A DNA stretch of 64,000 nucleotides from Bacteroidales bacterium. GTDB taxonomy: Bacteria > Bacteroidota > Bacteroidia > Bacteroidales > UBA3663. The stretch lies in NCBI GenBank assembly GCA_017618715.1, contig JAFZTS010000071.1:1-64000 (forward strand), written 5' to 3'. The notes beneath the pieces are model-generated. The model had not been told where the DNA came from. It saw only the letters and a list, made by a program, of their open reading frames with translations, and did no database searches. Position numbers and translations under genes: made by a program. Of the stretch, positions 23,696-32,603 are shown piece after piece (position 1 is the stretch's first letter; every line of letters begins with the position of its first letter).

Positions 23696-26290
23696 ATGAA
23701 GATCAATGCAAATACAATTCTAAATCTTTCCGCAGCCATGACACTTGTCGCCCTTGCCTCATGTAGCTCACCCGAAGTGCCTGCGTTTGGTGTTCGTACC
23801 GATGCACTCGACGATACTGCATGGCAGCAGTCGATGTGGCTTTCGGCTGCCGATGCACCAGTAGTTACCGATGTAGTCACTGACGACAATTTTCGTGCTG
23901 CCGACGGTGCTGTATGGTTTGTCTCGACGTTGAAGAACGATCGACGTGTAGTGTCAGCCCGATGGATGACCACTGGCCTGGGTATCTATAGCCTCTACGT
24001 CAACGGTCAACCTGTAGGGCAGGAGGTGTTGAAGCCTGGCTTCACACACTATGCCAAGACGCGTCGCTCGTTCACCTACGATATCACGGGAGGCATGGAG
24101 TTGCAGCCGAATGCCGAGAACCAACTTGCAGCGCAAGTTACCCCGGGCTGGTGGGCCGACAAGATCATCACGCCTTCAGGTCATCAGGGAATGCTGGGTA
24201 GCAAGGTGGCATTTCGTGGTGTCGTGGAACTGACGTTTGACGATGGCACGAAGCGCCTCTGCGGTACCAACCTCCCCGATTGGAAGGCTGGTGTGGCGGG
24301 ACCTGTCAAGCATGCCGCTATCTATGATGGCGAGGAGTACGATGCCCGCATCGCTCCCGGTTACATGACTCCTGACAAACTCGCGGCCCCCGTGGAGAAT
24401 CTCGAGTTCGCCGGTGACATCCTTCCGTCGAATGGTGCTGAGGTTTATCTGCGCGAAGACTTGGCGCTTGCTCCCGTCAAGGCCTACGTTTGGCAAGGTG
24501 TCGAAGGTGCTAGCGACGTTGCTTTCGGCAAAGTTGTCATCACCCGCGAATATGCCCAAGGCGAGGAGATGAATATCCGTCCGGGCGAAACGCTTGTCGT
24601 TGACTTTGGACAGAACTGCTCGGCCGTTCCGTCGTTTACGTTCAAGGCAGCGGAGGGCACCACGCTCACTTGCCTGCCTGCCGAACTGCTCAACGACGGC
24701 AACGGAGCCAAGAGTCGCGGCATGGACGGTCCCGAGGGAAGTTGCCATCGTCTGAACCTTCGCATTCCCGAGCGAGGCATTCGTCTCGACTACACCTTTG
24801 CCGAAACGGATGATTTCGTAACCTATCGTCCGCAATGCACATTCTTCGGATATCGTTTCGTAAGCATCACCGCTACCGGCGATGTCACGCTCCGTTCGAT
24901 TCATTCCATTCCCGTATCGTCTATCACCGAACAGCTTGAGACGGGCAAGATCACCACGGGCAACAAGGATATTAATCAACTGATCTCGAACACGCTCTGG
25001 GGCCAGCGTTCCAACTACCTCAGCGTGCCCACCGATTGCCCGCAGCGCAACGAGCGTCTGGGTTGGACAGCCGACACACAGGTTTTTACTGCGACGGGAA
25101 CGTTCTTTGCCAATACTCGTGACTTTTTCCACAAGTGGATGCACGACATGCGTGATACACAGTCCGAGCGTGGCGGTTTCCCGGGTGTGGCTCCTTGGGG
25201 ACAATATGGTTCGACCGAAGGTGACATGATGCGTCTGGGTTGGGCTGATGCCGGTATCATTGTGCCTTGGACCATCTGGAAGCAGTTTGCCGACCTCGAC
25301 ATCATCGACGAGAATTGGGAGGCCATGGATCGCTTCGTTCGTCATGCCAACGACGTGAAGTACGACCATATGTCGCTCAAAGACGAAAACAGCTATTTCC
25401 AATGGGCCGACTGGTTGAGCTACGAGCCTTTGGAAAGCTGTGGCGGTCTTGCTTTCGACAAGAAGGGACTCAAACCCGATGCCGTTGCCTATTGGAGCTA
25501 CCTCGGTGCCTGCTACCTCGTGATTGATGCCGAGATGATGCGCGACATGGCTAATGCCACAAATCGCGATGCAGCTCCTTATCAGCAGATGGCCGACGAT
25601 GCTCGTGACTATATCCGCAAGACCTTCTTCGATGCGAAAGGTGACTTCCGCGTAGCTGTGCTCAACACCATGCAGACCCCTGCCCTCTTCGCCCTCAAGG
25701 TCGGTGTGGTTGATGGAGATGTTCGCGAAAAGATGAAGACCCGCTTGCGTGAGAATTTCGCAGTTCACGGCAACTGCCTGCAGACGGGCTTTTTGGGCAC
25801 ATCAATCCTGATGCAGACTTTGACCGAGAATGGAATGTCCGACATTGCCTACGAGTTGCTCTTCCAGCGCAAGAATCCCAGCTGGATTTACTCCATCGAC
25901 AATGGTGCCACCACGATTTGGGAGCGCTGGAACAGCTATATGATCGAGAATGGCATGGGTCCGCGCGGCATGAACAGTTTCAATCACTATGCCTATGGTT
26001 GCGTTTGTCAATGGCTATGGGAGACCTGTGCCGGCATAGCTGCCGATCCTCTTCGACCAGGTTTCAAACACATCATCATGCGTCCCGTGCCCGATACTCG
26101 TTTGGGTAAGCTCGATGCCGAATATAAGTCGGCAGCAGGACTTGTCAAGAGCGAGTGGCATTACGAGGGCGACACTTGGGTATGGACCTTCACCATCCCC
26201 GAGGGAGCATCCGCTACCGTTACCCTGCCAGGCGAGCAGGAGTCGAAGGATTATACTGCTGGCACATATACTTTGAAGAAGGAAATTTGA
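23696..26290 (+). CDS. Alpha-L-rhamnosidase, GH78
   Basis: An 864-residue lipoprotein (lipobox ALASCSS, Cys23) of GH78, an inverting family releasing alpha-L-rhamnose from rhamnogalacturonan or flavonoid glycosides. N-terminal beta-sandwich domains span about 35-400. The (alpha/alpha)6 barrel begins near 420 and holds the conserved DCPQRNERLGWTAD (447-460), which supplies the catalytic acid region. ATTIWERWNSY and the GMNSFNHYAYG segment form the rest of the active site, and a C-terminal beta-sandwich follows. Length is typical. ATG 23696 is chosen because the lipoprotein signal starts there. Transcription probably stops at the hairpin at 26318-26358. Confidence 0.93.
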   Translation: MKINANTILNLSAAMTLVALASCSSPEVPAFGVRTDALDDTAWQQSMWLSAADAPVVTDVVTDDNFRAADGAVWFVSTLKNDRRVVSARWMTTGLGIYSLYVNGQPVGQEVLKPGFTHYAKTRRSFTYDITGGMELQPNAENQLAAQVTPGWWADKIITPSGHQGMLGSKVAFRGVVELTFDDGTKRLCGTNLPDWKAGVAGPVKHAAIYDGEEYDARIAPGYMTPDKLAAPVENLEFAGDILPSNGAEVYLREDLALAPVKAYVWQGVEGASDVAFGKVVITREYAQGEEMNIRPGETLVVDFGQNCSAVPSFTFKAAEGTTLTCLPAELLNDGNGAKSRGMDGPEGSCHRLNLRIPERGIRLDYTFAETDDFVTYRPQCTFFGYRFVSITATGDVTLRSIHSIPVSSITEQLETGKITTGNKDINQLISNTLWGQRSNYLSVPTDCPQRNERLGWTADTQVFTATGTFFANTRDFFHKWMHDMRDTQSERGGFPGVAPWGQYGSTEGDMMRLGWADAGIIVPWTIWKQFADLDIIDENWEAMDRFVRHANDVKYDHMSLKDENSYFQWADWLSYEPLESCGGLAFDKKGLKPDAVAYWSYLGACYLVIDAEMMRDMANATNRDAAPYQQMADDARDYIRKTFFDAKGDFRVAVLNTMQTPALFALKVGVVDGDVREKMKTRLRENFAVHGNCLQTGFLGTSILMQTLTENGMSDIAYELLFQRKNPSWIYSIDNGATTIWERWNSYMIENGMGPRGMNSFNHYAYGCVCQWLWETCAGIAADPLRPGFKHIIMRPVPDTRLGKLDAEYKSAAGLVKSEWHYEGDTWVWTFTIPEGASATVTLPGEQESKDYTAGTYTLKKEI

Positions 26291-26317
26291 ATGATCCATA
26301 TAATTTTGATATAAAAA

Positions 26318-26358
26318 AGTACGTGGGCTGACAATACTGTCGGTCCACGTAAGTTTTC
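26318..26358 (+). terminator. Terminator after GH78
   Basis: A two-part hairpin: outer stem TACGTGG (26320-26326) with CCACGTA (26345-26351), inner stem TGACA/TGTC, then AGTTTTCTT. It lies 28 nt past the GH78 stop. Confidence 0.65.
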
Positions 26359-26388
26359 TTCAGTCTGATTTGTACACTTTTTTGTCGA

Positions 26389-26423
26389 AAATTTGGTATT
26401 TCGGGAAATTGTTGCTATTTTTG
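26389..26423 (+). promoter_or_regulatory. Promoter of the small lipoprotein gene
   Basis: AAATTTGG at 26389 and TATTTTTG at 26416-26423, with TTTG to TAnnTTTG spacing of 20 nt. The leader is about 75 nt. The 13-nt AAATTTGGTATTT is shared with the promoters at 28674 and 52380. Confidence 0.75.
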
Positions 26424-26501
26424 CACCGTGAAATGCGGTTGCAACCATACAACAGCATAACCTCACGATCTCACATTTTTATAATAATATATTTCCTACA
26501 A

Positions 26502-27095
26502 ATGAAGAAATTATTCGTATTGCTTGGCCTGATCAGCATGATTATGATGGTGGGCTGCGGTGGCAAGAAGAAGTCCACTCCCGCCACCGAAGTGCAAGTT
26601 AAAGCCGACAGTGTCATCGCGCCTCCGAGACAGGAACCGAGAAGAATCCCTTACATCTTTTCGGGCGATCTTTCGAAGTACTATTTCGTCAGGATGTGCA
26701 CCCTCACTCCACTTTCTGTGAGGGAAATGGAAGCGATGAACCTTCCCACCGAGCCCGATCACCACTATTATATCGCATCGGTAGGTTTGGTGCGCAACGG
26801 CGTGCCTTTCGATTACCCCGTTGACCAGATAGAGTGCTTGTATGATGTGTGGCTTGTACCTGCAAAGTTTCCTGATGGGAAGTTCAATGTGCATGCCCAG
26901 ATGGTGGATTCACATCACCTCAAGGTTGGTCAAATCGACTTCAGCGAAGCCGTGGAGCTAAAGGATTTATTGCGCAAATGCCCTGGGGAGGGAGACTTCA
27001 TGGTGATTGAGGACATCCTCGACGTAGAGCGATACTTTGATCATCCCTCCAACACGCTCGACATACGCGGCTATATCAAACCTGTGAAGGAATAG
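26502..27095 (+). CDS. Uncharacterised lipoprotein
   Basis: A 197-residue lipoprotein of unknown function. The signal MKKLFVLLGLISMIMMVGC gives a lipobox with Cys19, followed by GGKKKST, a basic run that suggests periplasmic rather than surface location. The rest is a soluble alpha/beta domain (PYIFSGDLSKYYFVRMCTL, then DHHYYIASVGLVRNGVPFDY, then RYFDHPSNTLDIRGYI) that I do not recognise. ATG 26502 is chosen because in-frame codons before it overlap the promoter and give no signal sequence. It converges with a small gene, with 1 bp between the stop codons. Confidence 0.8.
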   Translation: MKKLFVLLGLISMIMMVGCGGKKKSTPATEVQVKADSVIAPPRQEPRRIPYIFSGDLSKYYFVRMCTLTPLSVREMEAMNLPTEPDHHYYIASVGLVRNGVPFDYPVDQIECLYDVWLVPAKFPDGKFNVHAQMVDSHHLKVGQIDFSEAVELKDLLRKCPGEGDFMVIEDILDVERYFDHPSNTLDIRGYIKPVKE

Positions 27096-27096
27096 C

Positions 27097-27294
27097 TTAA
27101 AAATCATGTCCCATTGGATTCTCCTTGATGCGCTTTGCACGGAGTAGGCGGCTCTTGTCCTTCACTTCGGCGCGCTGTTCGAGGGTCCATTCGTTCCATA
27201 CTTTGGTGCAGGCAGGATACTTTTTCCCTGTGATGGCTTCCTTATCGCCTATCGTGAGGGAGGTGTACCATTTGTTAAGTTCGATTTCAGACAT
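27097..27294 (-). CDS. Small hypothetical protein (65 aa)
   Basis: A 65-residue, highly charged cytoplasmic protein beginning MSEIELNKWYTSLTIGDK. The pattern (short N-terminal helix with KWY, then KVWNEWTLEQRAEVKDKSR, basic helix, GHDF end) looks like a small helical Bacteroidales protein family of unknown role. The ATG at 27294 is preferred to an in-frame start at 27354 because the -7 box lies between them. A full consensus promoter on the correct side supports expression. Confidence 0.65.
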   Translation of the reverse strand: MSEIELNKWYTSLTIGDKEAITGKKYPACTKVWNEWTLEQRAEVKDKSRLLRAKRIKENPMGHDF

Positions 27295-27341
27295 ATCTTT
27301 GGTTTTTGATTGTTTGCATCGTGTTTTCTCAGTTAGTACTG

Positions 27342-27376
27342 CAAAGATACGCACATTATTTCATATCTCCAAATTT
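27342..27376 (-). promoter_or_regulatory. Promoter of the 65-aa protein gene
   Basis: Minus strand: AAATTTGG 27376-27369 and TATCTTTG 27349-27342, 20-nt TTTG-to-box spacer. It leaves a leader of about 40 nt. No comparable promoter is clear for the divergent esterase gene at 27403. Confidence 0.7.
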
Positions 27377-27402
27377 TTTGTCGAAATATTTGCTTTTACT
27401 CA

Positions 27403-28215
27403 ATGAAAAAACATGTAAAGTTCATTTGTCTCTTTTTTTGTGCCATCAGTTGTGTCATCCACTTCGCTTCTTGCAGCGATGACGATGGCTATGACATCTA
27501 TCTGCTCATCGGGCAATCGAATTGTGCGGGGCGTGGCTATTTCCTGCCCGAAGATACTGTGAACGTCCTCGATGGTGTTTGGCTGCTCAATGCCGATCTT
27601 GTTCCTGAGCCTGCCGTAGCTCCACTCAATCGTTATAGCAATATTCGCAAGGATATGAACTGGCAGCTTGTCGGCCCTGGTGTGGGTTTTGGTCCTGCTA
27701 TGCATCAGAAGACGGGACGCAAGGTTTTGCTTGTGCAGAATGCGCGTGGAGGCAGTGCGCTCGAATCGTGGCAGGTAGGAGGCGATAGCAAAGTGTCGTA
27801 TCTTGATTCTGCCCTTGTTCGAACCATCCCGGCCTTGCAGTATGGAAAGTTGAAAGGCATCGTCTGGCATCAGGGCGAAACGGATATCACGAATGGAACG
27901 GCAGGAGACATCTATATCGAACGATTCGCTGCAATGATAGCTGAGCTCAGGAAGCGTGTAGGCGTAGGCGAGGAGGTGCCCGTCGTAGTTGGCGAAGTGG
28001 GACAATGGGCTTGGGAGGATTCAACCAAGATTGAAGCGTTCAATCATGGCACCCTCGACCGTCTTACTCGCGAAGTTCCCAATTGCCATAAGGTTTCGAG
28101 CGATGGCTTGGACTATCGTATGCCCGACAATCCTGGCGATCCGCACTTCAGTCGTGATGCCGCCATCGAGTTTGGCAGGCGATATGCTGAGGCCATGTTT
28201 GCAACGAATAATTAG
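27403..28215 (+). CDS. SGNH-type acetylesterase (SASA/CE6-like) lipoprotein
   Basis: A 270-residue lipoprotein (FASCSDDDGY, Cys24, with the acidic surface-export signal) of the SASA/DUF303 family, which includes sialate O-acetylesterases and CE6 acetylxylan esterases. Nucleophile Ser39 lies in IGQSNCAGRG, the oxyanion region is NARGGSALESW, and GIVWHQGETD is the conserved block III. A C-terminal DPHFS supplies the likely Asp-His pair. Small family members of this size remove acetyl groups from plant polysaccharides. Six bases separate it from crcB, so the two share a transcript although the functions are unrelated. Confidence 0.88.
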   Translation: MKKHVKFICLFFCAISCVIHFASCSDDDGYDIYLLIGQSNCAGRGYFLPEDTVNVLDGVWLLNADLVPEPAVAPLNRYSNIRKDMNWQLVGPGVGFGPAMHQKTGRKVLLVQNARGGSALESWQVGGDSKVSYLDSALVRTIPALQYGKLKGIVWHQGETDITNGTAGDIYIERFAAMIAELRKRVGVGEEVPVVVGEVGQWAWEDSTKIEAFNHGTLDRLTREVPNCHKVSSDGLDYRMPDNPGDPHFSRDAAIEFGRRYAEAMFATNN

Positions 28216-28221
28216 TAGTTT

Positions 28222-28614
28222 ATGCGAGAATTGTTATTAGTCTTTTTGGGAGGAGGCCTGGGGTCGATGCTGCGCTATGGCATCAAGCTGATGCAAAACC
28301 ATCTTGCCCTCAATCCGCTCAGCACATTGGGACAGACTGTTTTTCCTTGGCCCACAATGGTGGCCAATGTGTTGGGTTGTCTGCTCATCGGCATTTTTTA
28401 CAGTGTGTCGGGCCGAACGGGCATGAGTCCCGAGATGCGTCTTTTCCTCACTACGGGACTGTGTGGCGGCTTCACGACATTCTCAACGTTTTCGAACGAG
28501 AGCATCGACCTCTTGCGTACGGGACATGCGGGACTCTTTGCTGCATACATCCTCCTGACATTGTTGTTGGGCTTGGGTGCAGTTTTGCTTGGTGCTTGGC
28601 TGGGTGGCAAATAA
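28222..28614 (+). CDS. crcB: Fluoride ion exporter CrcB/Fluc
   Basis: A 130-residue inner-membrane fluoride channel that acts as an antiparallel dimer to expel F-. Four hydrophobic helices are visible. The family motifs are the N-terminal GGGLGSMLRYG, the central ANVLGCLLIG and GLCGGFTTFSTFSNE, which contains the Phe/Thr fluoride path. Size is normal. It follows the acetylesterase by 6 bp, leaving no room for the fluoride riboswitch that often precedes crcB, so it is probably expressed constitutively with the upstream gene. Confidence 0.96.
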   Translation: MRELLLVFLGGGLGSMLRYGIKLMQNHLALNPLSTLGQTVFPWPTMVANVLGCLLIGIFYSVSGRTGMSPEMRLFLTTGLCGGFTTFSTFSNESIDLLRTGHAGLFAAYILLTLLLGLGAVLLGAWLGGK

Positions 28615-28673
28615 GCAACCGCACTTTGCAGCAACATATTATTTATATGTATTGCTGCAAAAATCTACCTGCG

Positions 28674-28708
28674 AAATTTGGTATTTTGAACGAAATAAGC
28701 TACATTTG
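28674..28708 (+). promoter_or_regulatory. Promoter of gpmI
   Basis: AAATTTGG at 28674 and TACATTTG at 28701-28708, 20-nt spacer. The leader to ATG 28759 is about 45 nt. Confidence 0.75.
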
Positions 28709-28758
28709 CACCGATTGAAAATACATAAAAAACTCTAAACCATTTAAAAGTTAAAAAT

Positions 28759-30282
28759 ATGTCAAAGAAAGCTCTATTGCTCATCCTCGATGGCTGGGGA
28801 ATCGGTGACGGTTCGAAATCAGATGCCATCGCCAGCACTCCTACTCCATATTGGGATTGGCTCCTGGCCACATATCCCCATTCGCAGCTTCGTACCGATG
28901 GCCTCAACGTAGGTCTTCCTGCAGGTCAGATGGGTAACTCCGAGGTCGGCCACATGAACATCGGTGGCGGCCGCATCGTCTATCAGGATCTCGTGAAGAT
29001 CAACATGGCTTGCGAGAATGGCACCATTGCCCAGAATCCCGAAGTTGTCGGTGCCTTCGAAAATGCCAAGAAGGGTGGCAGCATCCACTTTATGGGTCTT
29101 ACCTCGACAGGTGGCGTTCATTCGAGCCTTGCCCACCTGCTGAAGCTCGTTGACCTTGCCAAGGCATACGGATTGGAGGGTCGAACCTTCCTCCATTGCT
29201 TCATGGACGGACGCGACACCGACCCGCATTCCGGCATTGGCTTCATCCAGACTGTCAAGGACCACTGCGACAAGGTAGGTTGCGGCGAAATCGCTTCCAT
29301 CACCGGTCGTTTCTATGCTATGGACCGCGACAAGCGCTGGGATCGCATCAAGCGCGCTTACGATCAGCTTACCGCAGGTGTGGGTAGCCAGTACAGCGAC
29401 CCCGTGGAAGGTATGCAGGCTTCGTACGACAACGGTGTGACTGATGAGTTTGTTGAGCCATGCGTTTTGGCACGCGACGGCAAGGCCGTAGGCACCATTC
29501 AGCCAGGCGATACTGTCATCTTCTTCAATTATCGCAACGACCGCGCCAAGGAGATCACCATGGTGCTCACGCAGGAGGATATGCCAGAGCAGGGCATGAA
29601 GACCATCCCTCTCTACTATTGCTGCATGACTCCCTATGATGCCAAGTTCCAAGGTTTGCACATCCTATTCCCGAAGGAGAATGTTGAGATGACGCTTGGC
29701 GAAATTGTCAGCAATGCCGGCCTTCGTCAGCTCCGCATCGCCGAGACCGAGAAGTATGCCCATGTGACCTTCTTCTTCAATGGTGGTCGTGAGGCCGAAT
29801 ATGCAGGTGAGGACCGTTGCCTTGTGCCTTCGCCCAAGGTGGCTACCTATGACTTGCAGCCCGAAATGTCGGCACTTATCGTGAAGGACAAGCTCGTCGA
29901 TGCCATCAAGACGCAGCAGTATGATTTCATTGCCTGCAACTTCGCCAATGGCGATATGGTAGGCCATACGGGCATCTATCCGGCTATCCAGAAGGCTGTC
30001 GAGACTATTAATCTCTGCTGTCATGATGTCGTTGAGGCTGCCAAGGCTGCCGATTATGAGGTACTCATCATTGCCGACCACGGCAATTGCGATTATGCCA
30101 TCAACCCCGACGGAACGCCCAATACAGCCCACTCTCTCAACCCCGTTCCTTGCGTTTATATCAGCAAGAACACCGACGCGAAGATTGCCAATGGCCAGCT
30201 TTGCGACGTGGCTCCCACCATCCTTAAGATTATGGGCATCGCTCAGCCCAAGGAAATGACAGGCAAGTGCTTGCTCTCATGA
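28759..30282 (+). CDS. gpmI: 2,3-bisphosphoglycerate-independent phosphoglycerate mutase
   Basis: A 507-residue cytoplasmic, Mn-dependent glycolytic enzyme converting 3-phosphoglycerate to 2-phosphoglycerate. The alkaline-phosphatase-type domain is split, as usual: N-terminal [11 protein letters not shown] with metal ligand Asp11, phosphorylated Ser61 in [15 protein letters not shown], then the inserted phosphotransferase domain ([15 protein letters not shown]), and C-terminal ligands in [11 protein letters not shown] and [10 protein letters not shown]. Length is normal. It has its own consensus promoter. Its stop overlaps the start of the GH105 gene (ATGA), so that enzyme is translationally coupled to a glycolytic gene. 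Confidence 0.98.
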   Translation: MSKKALLLILDGWGIGDGSKSDAIASTPTPYWDWLLATYPHSQLRTDGLNVGLPAGQMGNSEVGHMNIGGGRIVYQDLVKINMACENGTIAQNPEVVGAFENAKKGGSIHFMGLTSTGGVHSSLAHLLKLVDLAKAYGLEGRTFLHCFMDGRDTDPHSGIGFIQTVKDHCDKVGCGEIASITGRFYAMDRDKRWDRIKRAYDQLTAGVGSQYSDPVEGMQASYDNGVTDEFVEPCVLARDGKAVGTIQPGDTVIFFNYRNDRAKEITMVLTQEDMPEQGMKTIPLYYCCMTPYDAKFQGLHILFPKENVEMTLGEIVSNAGLRQLRIAETEKYAHVTFFFNGGREAEYAGEDRCLVPSPKVATYDLQPEMSALIVKDKLVDAIKTQQYDFIACNFANGDMVGHTGIYPAIQKAVETINLCCHDVVEAAKAADYEVLIIADHGNCDYAINPDGTPNTAHSLNPVPCVYISKNTDAKIANGQLCDVAPTILKIMGIAQPKEMTGKCLLS

Positions 30283-31865
30283 AGCTTCAGTCCATACTAT
30301 TTATCGGCATCTGTGCATTGATTTGTGCAGATGCCGATGCTGCATCATACGAGCATGTCTCGTTCGACGACACGCAGCGTTATTCACGCCTCGTCATCGA
30401 TGCGCGACTGGGTGATTTCTACGCCAACAAGAATCCGATGGGATTCAGGACCTTCGACGAGGACGGCGCTGTGGTCGGTGGGCCTGCCGATGGATCGAAG
30501 GTGAAGTTCGATTATGTCCCGGGACTTGTTGCCAAGGCGCTCATCGAAGCAGTCGATTACTATCAGTCGCAGTCTTGGGCCCGTCCGTGGTTCTATAGCG
30601 TGGAGTGGTATGGCAATACGTTTGTCTCCGATGTACCTTCGACGGGAGGCAGTCTTGACGACTTGAATGCCACGAAGATGTACTTCGGTCTATACGATTT
30701 GACATCCGAAGGAAAAGTCTTCGAAAACGAAACCACGGCATCGAATGCATGCAGGGCAATGAAGACCGCCCTCGAAGGTCTTGATAACCACAACCGACGT
30801 TATTCGATATCGGAATCCACTCTCGCGGAAGCTGCGGGAGGATGGTATCACAAGAAAAGCTATGTCAACCAGATGTGGCTCGACGGGCAATATATGGGGC
30901 CTGCGCTGCTGGCGCAACTGAACAACTACGGTTATAGCCTCGATGGCGTTTCGGATGGCGAATTGATTGTCCGCCAGTTTGACATCTGCTGGAATTTTCT
31001 TTGGAATGATGAAGACAAGCTGCTCTATCATGCCATGACCGCCTCACCTGGCGACAGTTATTCGCGCGATTGGCAGGGCGTGTCTGCTGCTGAGGGCATT
31101 TATCATTCGGCCGAATATTGGGGACGTGCCTGCGGATGGTATTTCCTGGCTCTTGTCGATGTGCTGGAGCAATTGGAGAGGTCGTCAGCAACAGGCGAAG
31201 ACGTGGATGATGAGCTTCGAAAGGATCTGCGGAGCCAGCTCAACCAACTGGCTGCAGGCTTGGCAGCGCGGCAGGATGCTGAGACGGGCTGCTGGTATCA
31301 GCTCCTTGCGCACGATGGAACGTTCTATGCCGACAGCTATCAGGGATGGTCTTATCCCAAGACCTATAATTACTTGGAGTCCTCAGCCACGTGTATCTTC
31401 ACGGCTGCTTATCTAAAGGGCATGCGCCTTGGTTTCTTCGACGACGATTATACCGAAGTAGCAAAGAAGGCATATCAAGGAATCATTGAACAGTTTCTGG
31501 TAAAAAACACGAATGATCCGACCGATGTTCATCTTATCGGTAGTTGTCGTTCTGCTGGTCTCGGAGGCACAAGCCGACGCGACGGTTCGGCTGCCTATTA
31601 TCTCTTGGGCAGCGACGTAAGTGTGACAAGCATCGACAATCCACAGACTGAGGGCAAAGTCTTTGGCGCATTCATCCTCGCATCCACCGAGTATGAACGT
31701 CGCTATTTACCCATTGCCGAAGAAGGCATCGAGGAAATTCGTCCCGATGACAAGCCTCATGGCTCATTCCTCCATACTTACGACCTTTTGGGACGAAGGA
31801 TTCCAAGTGGCAAATCGAAGACATTCACCATATACGATGGCAATGTAATGTTTTTCCCGAATTAG
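30279..31865 (+). CDS. GH105-like unsaturated rhamnogalacturonyl hydrolase
   Basis: A 528-residue exported enzyme of the GH88/GH105 (alpha/alpha)6 type, which removes the unsaturated uronic acid left by pectin lyases. Signal peptide 1-22 (ends DADAAS). The likely catalytic Asp202 is in [11 protein letters not shown], and other family blocks are [26 protein letters not shown], and [15 protein letters not shown]. The C-terminus ([11 protein letters not shown], then [13 protein letters not shown]) looks like a type IX-style sorting tail, which extends it beyond usual GH105 length. ATG 30279 overlaps the gpmI stop by 4 nt. Its stop overlaps the convergent acetyltransferase stop by 4 nt. Confidence 0.87.
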   Translation: MKLQSILFIGICALICADADAASYEHVSFDDTQRYSRLVIDARLGDFYANKNPMGFRTFDEDGAVVGGPADGSKVKFDYVPGLVAKALIEAVDYYQSQSWARPWFYSVEWYGNTFVSDVPSTGGSLDDLNATKMYFGLYDLTSEGKVFENETTASNACRAMKTALEGLDNHNRRYSISESTLAEAAGGWYHKKSYVNQMWLDGQYMGPALLAQLNNYGYSLDGVSDGELIVRQFDICWNFLWNDEDKLLYHAMTASPGDSYSRDWQGVSAAEGIYHSAEYWGRACGWYFLALVDVLEQLERSSATGEDVDDELRKDLRSQLNQLAAGLAARQDAETGCWYQLLAHDGTFYADSYQGWSYPKTYNYLESSATCIFTAAYLKGMRLGFFDDDYTEVAKKAYQGIIEQFLVKNTNDPTDVHLIGSCRSAGLGGTSRRDGSAAYYLLGSDVSVTSIDNPQTEGKVFGAFILASTEYERRYLPIAEEGIEEIRPDDKPHGSFLHTYDLLGRRIPSGKSKTFTIYDGNVMFFPN

Positions 31866-32431
31866 CGAATCGAATAATTCAAACCCCACTTCCAGTAGTT
31901 CTGCCCAAAGGCATAGCAATCCGATTCGTACTTGAATCCGAATTGACTGTAAAGTTTTTGGGCATTGGGGTTCGTGGGATCGACAAGCAGGGTGAAATGA
32001 GTAAAGCCCAGTTGTCGGCCCTTTTCTATTTGTGCCTGCATCAGTTGTCGGGCGATGCCTTGTCGTCGATATTCTGGCAATACGGCCAAAGAATCGATGT
32101 AGTATTCACCTGCTTTAGTCTCGTCCTCGGCATGTTCGAGATCCATGTCGTCGTCGGGCTCGTCATCGAGAGCGGCAAAGAGGGCAAATGTCTTCAGTCG
32201 GATTTCATGATAGTTATTCCCATCGTAAGCGAGGCATAGCCCCAATGGTTTGTTTTCTTCCCAAGCGATGAGGGCATGTCGATAGCTATAGAGCACGTCT
32301 TCGCGCGCACAAATCGAAGCAAACCCATGAAGCTGCTCTTCTTGCAAGTCAATATGGAGCGCCATCGCGATACATCGTGCCACAAAAGAGCAATCGTCGA
32401 GGGTGGCTTGGCGTATTTCGAACTTTTTCAT
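31862..32431 (-). CDS. GNAT-family N-acetyltransferase
   Basis: A 189-residue acetyl-CoA-dependent acetyltransferase. GNAT motif A is complete (YYIDSLAVLPEYRRQGIARQL, with the RRQGIA acetyl-CoA pyrophosphate loop), motif B follows (LLVDPTNPNAQKLYSQFGF). An acidic insert (DDEPDDDMDLEHAED) sits between strands 3 and 4. The acceptor is unknown. The upstream region holds the 33-bp repeat array shared with the divergent AAA ATPase, and I see no TAnnTTTG promoter of its own. Confidence 0.88.
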   Translation of the reverse strand: MKKFEIRQATLDDCSFVARCIAMALHIDLQEEQLHGFASICAREDVLYSYRHALIAWEENKPLGLCLAYDGNNYHEIRLKTFALFAALDDEPDDDMDLEHAEDETKAGEYYIDSLAVLPEYRRQGIARQLMQAQIEKGRQLGFTHFTLLVDPTNPNAQKLYSQFGFKYESDCYAFGQNYWKWGLNYSIR

Positions 32432-32447
32432 AAATCCTCATTTTTGG

Positions 32448-32546
32448 TTAGTGAAATAAACGAAAATTGTCCAAAATCGTTTAGTGTAGTAAACGAATAA
32501 TGGCAAAAATCGTTTAGTTTACTAACCTTTTTTTGTTTTATTTTGG
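32448..32546. repeat. Three-copy 33-bp operator-like repeat (TTAGTnnnnTAAACGA)
   Basis: Units start at 32448, 32481 and 32514, exactly 33 bp apart. Each begins TTAGT and the first two continue to TAAACGA. The second contains an inverted repeat TCGTTTA-6-TAAACGA (32477-32496), and the third ends as TTAGT-TT-ACTAA. The last unit runs into the -33 element of the ATPase promoter. Regular spacing of about three helical turns suggests cooperative binding of a regulator. Confidence 0.8.
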
Positions 32547-32573
32547 TTATATCAAAAAGAAGTTATATCTTTG
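32542..32573 (+). promoter_or_regulatory. Promoter of the DUF4143-type AAA ATPase
   Basis: TTTG 32542-32545 and TATCTTTG 32566-32573 with a 20-nt spacer, directly abutting the 33-bp repeats. The leader is about 25 nt. Confidence 0.75.
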
Positions 32574-32603
32574 CTGCGAACTTTTCATCAAATAGATAAA
32601 AAA

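Noticed and set aside
26370-26501. Longer N-terminus for the 26502 lipoprotein
   Set aside because: Those codons cover the -33/-7 promoter and would bury the lipobox signal.
28216-28221. Fluoride riboswitch before crcB
   Set aside because: Only 6 bp separate crcB from the upstream gene, and no riboswitch core can be fitted there.
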